Origin: Cyanobacteria bacterium UBA11370
GTDB lineage: Bacteria > Cyanobacteriota > Cyanobacteriia > Cyanobacteriales > Coleofasciculaceae
Assembly (NCBI GenBank): GCA_003486645.1
Contig: DNGI01000423.1
Coordinates: 1-16,103 of the forward strand
DNA length: 16,103 nt
Direction of reading: 5' to 3'
Shown: one piece after another, positions 14,174-16,103 of the stretch
Position numbering within the stretch: the stretch's first letter is position 1
Layout: the number at the start of each line of letters is the position of its first letter
The notes under the pieces: generated by a model
What the model saw: only the letters and a program-made list of their open reading frames with translations
Told to the model about the DNA's origin: nothing
Databases searched by the model: none
Position numbers and translations under genes: made by a program

Positions 14174-16003
14174 ATGTCAACAATTTTGTGGAATGCCTTG
14201 AAAATCAGTCCAGCACTGCTGGGGGCTTCTTTGTTAGTAGCCAGTAGCACGTATGCCGCCCAGACGGTTCCGAATCAAGATGCTGCTGTTGAACTCAATA
14301 CTCAGTTATCTGAAATCTCAGTTGAGGAAGTTGCTACTACCGAAACAACCCCGTCAGTGGTTAGCCCAGCATTGGATATAGCCAGCAACAAGGTAATCGA
14401 GTCAACTGAAGCAACCAATGCTCCCCAAGTTTCAGTCGATACCCTAGAACTGTCTCAGCTAGACCCAGCCGCAAGTGATATCCCGACTAATTCCAATAGC
14501 GAAATTTTGGATCAAGTCCAAAACTATAGCAATGAAGGCATGGCAGAGTCCCTCGACCAAGTGACGAATATTGGTCAGTTGCGGGATGTCTCTCCTGGAG
14601 ATTGGGCCTATGAAGCGCTACGTGGCTTAGTTGAGCGCTATGGCTGTATTGCAGGGTATCCTGACGGTACTTACCGAGGCAACCGTGCCATGACTCGCTA
14701 CGAGTTTGCTGCTGGGTTAAATGCGTGTTTAAATTCGATTGAGCGTTTGATTGGCACTGCCCCCGATAATGGTGAAGATATAGCAACACTACGGCGGCTG
14801 ATTCAAGAGTTTGAAGCTGAACTGGCAACCTTGGGCGCACGGGTTGATAACCTAGAAGGTCGCGTGGCATTCTTGGAAGACCATCAATTTTCCACCACAA
14901 CCAAGTTGAAAGGTGAAGTTATTTTTGCTCTAGCTGATACCTTCGGCGATACCATTGGGACTGGCGATGACGAAACCAATACTATCTTTGCTGACCGAGT
15001 ACGCTTGAGTTTAGATACCAGCTTCACAGGGAAAGACACCCTGCGGACTCGTTTGCAAGCGAGAAATATCACTGAATTTGATGATGTTACGGGTACTAAC
15101 ATGAGTCGCTTGTCTTTTGACGGCGATAACGATAACGACGTTGAAGTCGATAAGCTGTGGTATCGTTTTGCCCTCAGTGACAAACTCAGGGTTCAAATTG
15201 ATGCTACTGGTTTGGAGTTGTATGAAAGCCTCATCGATACCGTCAACCCTTACTTTGCAAGTAGTGGTAGTGGGTCTATTTCCCGCTTCGGTCGCTTCAA
15301 CCCCATTTACCGCACTGTTAGTGGTGGTCCTGGGGCAGCTATAACCTATAACTTTAGCAATACGTTGGCTCTGTCCGCAGCTTATACAGCCCGTGACGGT
15401 GAAGACCCCGGTTCAGATGCTGGACTCTTCAATGGTACTTATTCTGCCCTGGCTCAGTTAACCTTTAAACCCACCAACGCGATTACATTAGGGTTGACCT
15501 ATGCTCACTCCTACTACAGCGATACGTTGGGGCGGGTTAACGTCACGGGAAGTACAGGTAGCGATTTTGCTAGTAAGCCGTTTGATGATGCAGATGATGT
15601 GGCTACTTCATCGGATTCCTTTGGGGTTCAAGCGAATGCCAATTTTGGTAAATTCTCAGTTGGCGGTTGGGTTGGCTACCAGGATGCTGAAGCTGAATCC
15701 GGTGTCCATGAAGGTGAGAGTGCCGATATTTGGAACTGGGCTGTTAACTTAGCATTACCCGACTTGGGTGGCGAAGGGAACTTGTTAGGTTTTGTATTCG
15801 GTATGCCGCCAAAAGTTACGGGTAACGATATCGAAGCTCGTGAAGATGATGATACATCCTTCCACATTGAAGGGCTATATCGCTACAAGCTGAGTGACAA
15901 TATCGCTATTACTCCTGGTGTGATTGTGATTTTGAACCCAGAACATAATGATGACAATGACACCATTTGGGTAGGAACTCTCAGAACAACCTTTTCGTTC
16001 TAA
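14174..16003 (+). CDS. Outer-membrane porin with SLH domain (iron-uptake/OprB type)
   Basis: This is a cyanobacterial outer-membrane channel of the SLH-OprB type (Som porins), often labelled iron uptake porin. The 609-residue protein has a signal peptide (1-28/29, ending SSTYA), then a Ser/Thr/Glu-rich linker of about 100 residues. An SLH domain follows at about 135-192 (LRDVSPGDWAYEALRGLVER, GYPDGTYRGNRAMTRYEFA) that binds peptidoglycan. A coiled coil (about 200-236) precedes a long beta-barrel (240-609) ending TTFSF, the C-terminal Phe typical of outer-membrane proteins. GAGGAG at 14157-14162 is the ribosome site, 11 bases before the ATG. The linker is longer than I expect. Its position after phoX may mean a role in substrate passage under phosphate limitation, which is only inference. 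Confidence 0.92.
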   Translation: MSTILWNALKISPALLGASLLVASSTYAAQTVPNQDAAVELNTQLSEISVEEVATTETTPSVVSPALDIASNKVIESTEATNAPQVSVDTLELSQLDPAASDIPTNSNSEILDQVQNYSNEGMAESLDQVTNIGQLRDVSPGDWAYEALRGLVERYGCIAGYPDGTYRGNRAMTRYEFAAGLNACLNSIERLIGTAPDNGEDIATLRRLIQEFEAELATLGARVDNLEGRVAFLEDHQFSTTTKLKGEVIFALADTFGDTIGTGDDETNTIFADRVRLSLDTSFTGKDTLRTRLQARNITEFDDVTGTNMSRLSFDGDNDNDVEVDKLWYRFALSDKLRVQIDATGLELYESLIDTVNPYFASSGSGSISRFGRFNPIYRTVSGGPGAAITYNFSNTLALSAAYTARDGEDPGSDAGLFNGTYSALAQLTFKPTNAITLGLTYAHSYYSDTLGRVNVTGSTGSDFASKPFDDADDVATSSDSFGVQANANFGKFSVGGWVGYQDAEAESGVHEGESADIWNWAVNLALPDLGGEGNLLGFVFGMPPKVTGNDIEAREDDDTSFHIEGLYRYKLSDNIAITPGVIVILNPEHNDDNDTIWVGTLRTTFSF

Positions 16004-16031
16004 TTAGTTTCTTGCTTAAAAGATAGACATT

Positions 16032-16080
16032 AGGTGTTAGGTATTAACAAGTTTCACGAATACCTAACACCTTTTTTTAT
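16032..16080 (+). terminator. Intrinsic terminator after the porin gene
   Basis: AGGTGTTAGGTATT (16032-16045) pairs perfectly with AATACCTAACACCT (16059-16072), a 14-base stem with a 13-base loop, followed by a T run (TTTTTTAT). It lies 28 bases after the porin stop and is the strongest terminator in the window. It closes the phoX-porin region. No further gene is visible in the last 20 bases. Confidence 0.9.
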
Positions 16081-16103
16081 TTATAGCGGTTCTCATACTC
16101 ATG

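Noticed and set aside
14487..14900. Minus-strand 137-residue frame inside the porin
   Set aside because: It is antisense to a clear SLH and coiled-coil coding region, with no ribosome site and no recognisable protein features.
1..16103. Defence island, prophage or biosynthetic cluster
   Set aside because: The Uma2 and Rpn-like proteins are isolated and very common in cyanobacteria; no toxin-antitoxin pair, phage structural gene, integrase or cluster enzymes were seen.

Overview
The window looks like the chromosome of a cyanobacterium, most likely a filamentous one with a repeat-rich genome. The octamer GCGATCGC (the HIP1 palindrome of cyanobacteria) occurs about 14 times where about 0.25 would be expected by chance. 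Gene content agrees: Ccs1/CcdA (system II) cytochrome c maturation, cyanobacterial-type QueF, a Uma2-family protein, SphR/SphS/PhoU/PhoX phosphate genes and an SLH-domain porin. Heptanucleotide short tandem repeats, known from filamentous cyanobacteria, fill several spacers. The species cannot be named from the sequence.

Layout. (1) 1-623: a short repeat element with imperfect inverted ends, then tRNA-Leu(UAG) and the signal recognition particle RNA. (2) 624-2639, plus strand: a small phasin-like protein, a cyanobacterial protein with a C-terminal cysteine cluster, QueF (queuosine precursor synthesis) and a Uma2-family putative nuclease. (3) 2683-5019, minus strand: ccs1 and ccdA, both needed to attach haem to c-type cytochromes. 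(4) 5267-7240, plus strand: a protein of the cyanobacterial Rpn/DUF4351-like type with an in-frame GIQQ repeat, then sulfiredoxin and Dps, two peroxide-defence proteins. (5) 7471-8118: an XRE-type helix-turn-helix protein whose C-terminus resembles the GrpE beta domain. (6) 8468-16003: a phosphate block of response regulator sphR, histidine kinase sphS, phoU, a secreted PhoX-type alkaline phosphatase and an outer-membrane porin, closed by a strong intrinsic terminator.

How the genes fit together. SphS and SphR sense and respond to phosphate limitation, and PhoU normally damps this signal. Just upstream of phoX lies an array of four octamers at exact 11-bp steps (11607-11647), the geometry of a cyanobacterial Pho box, so phoX is probably a direct SphR target encoded beside its own regulators. 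The porin follows phoX and has one octamer identical to the first phoX box but no full array, so its phosphate control is only a suggestion.

Most notable observations: two copies of a small MITE-like repeat in opposite orientations, one ending exactly where the phoX Pho box begins; heptamer repeats arranged as inverted pairs inside the ccs1/ccdA and sphR/sphS spacers; and the HTH-GrpE-like protein. No CRISPR array, prophage, transposase or biosynthetic cluster was seen, and I found no clearly undescribed multi-gene system.
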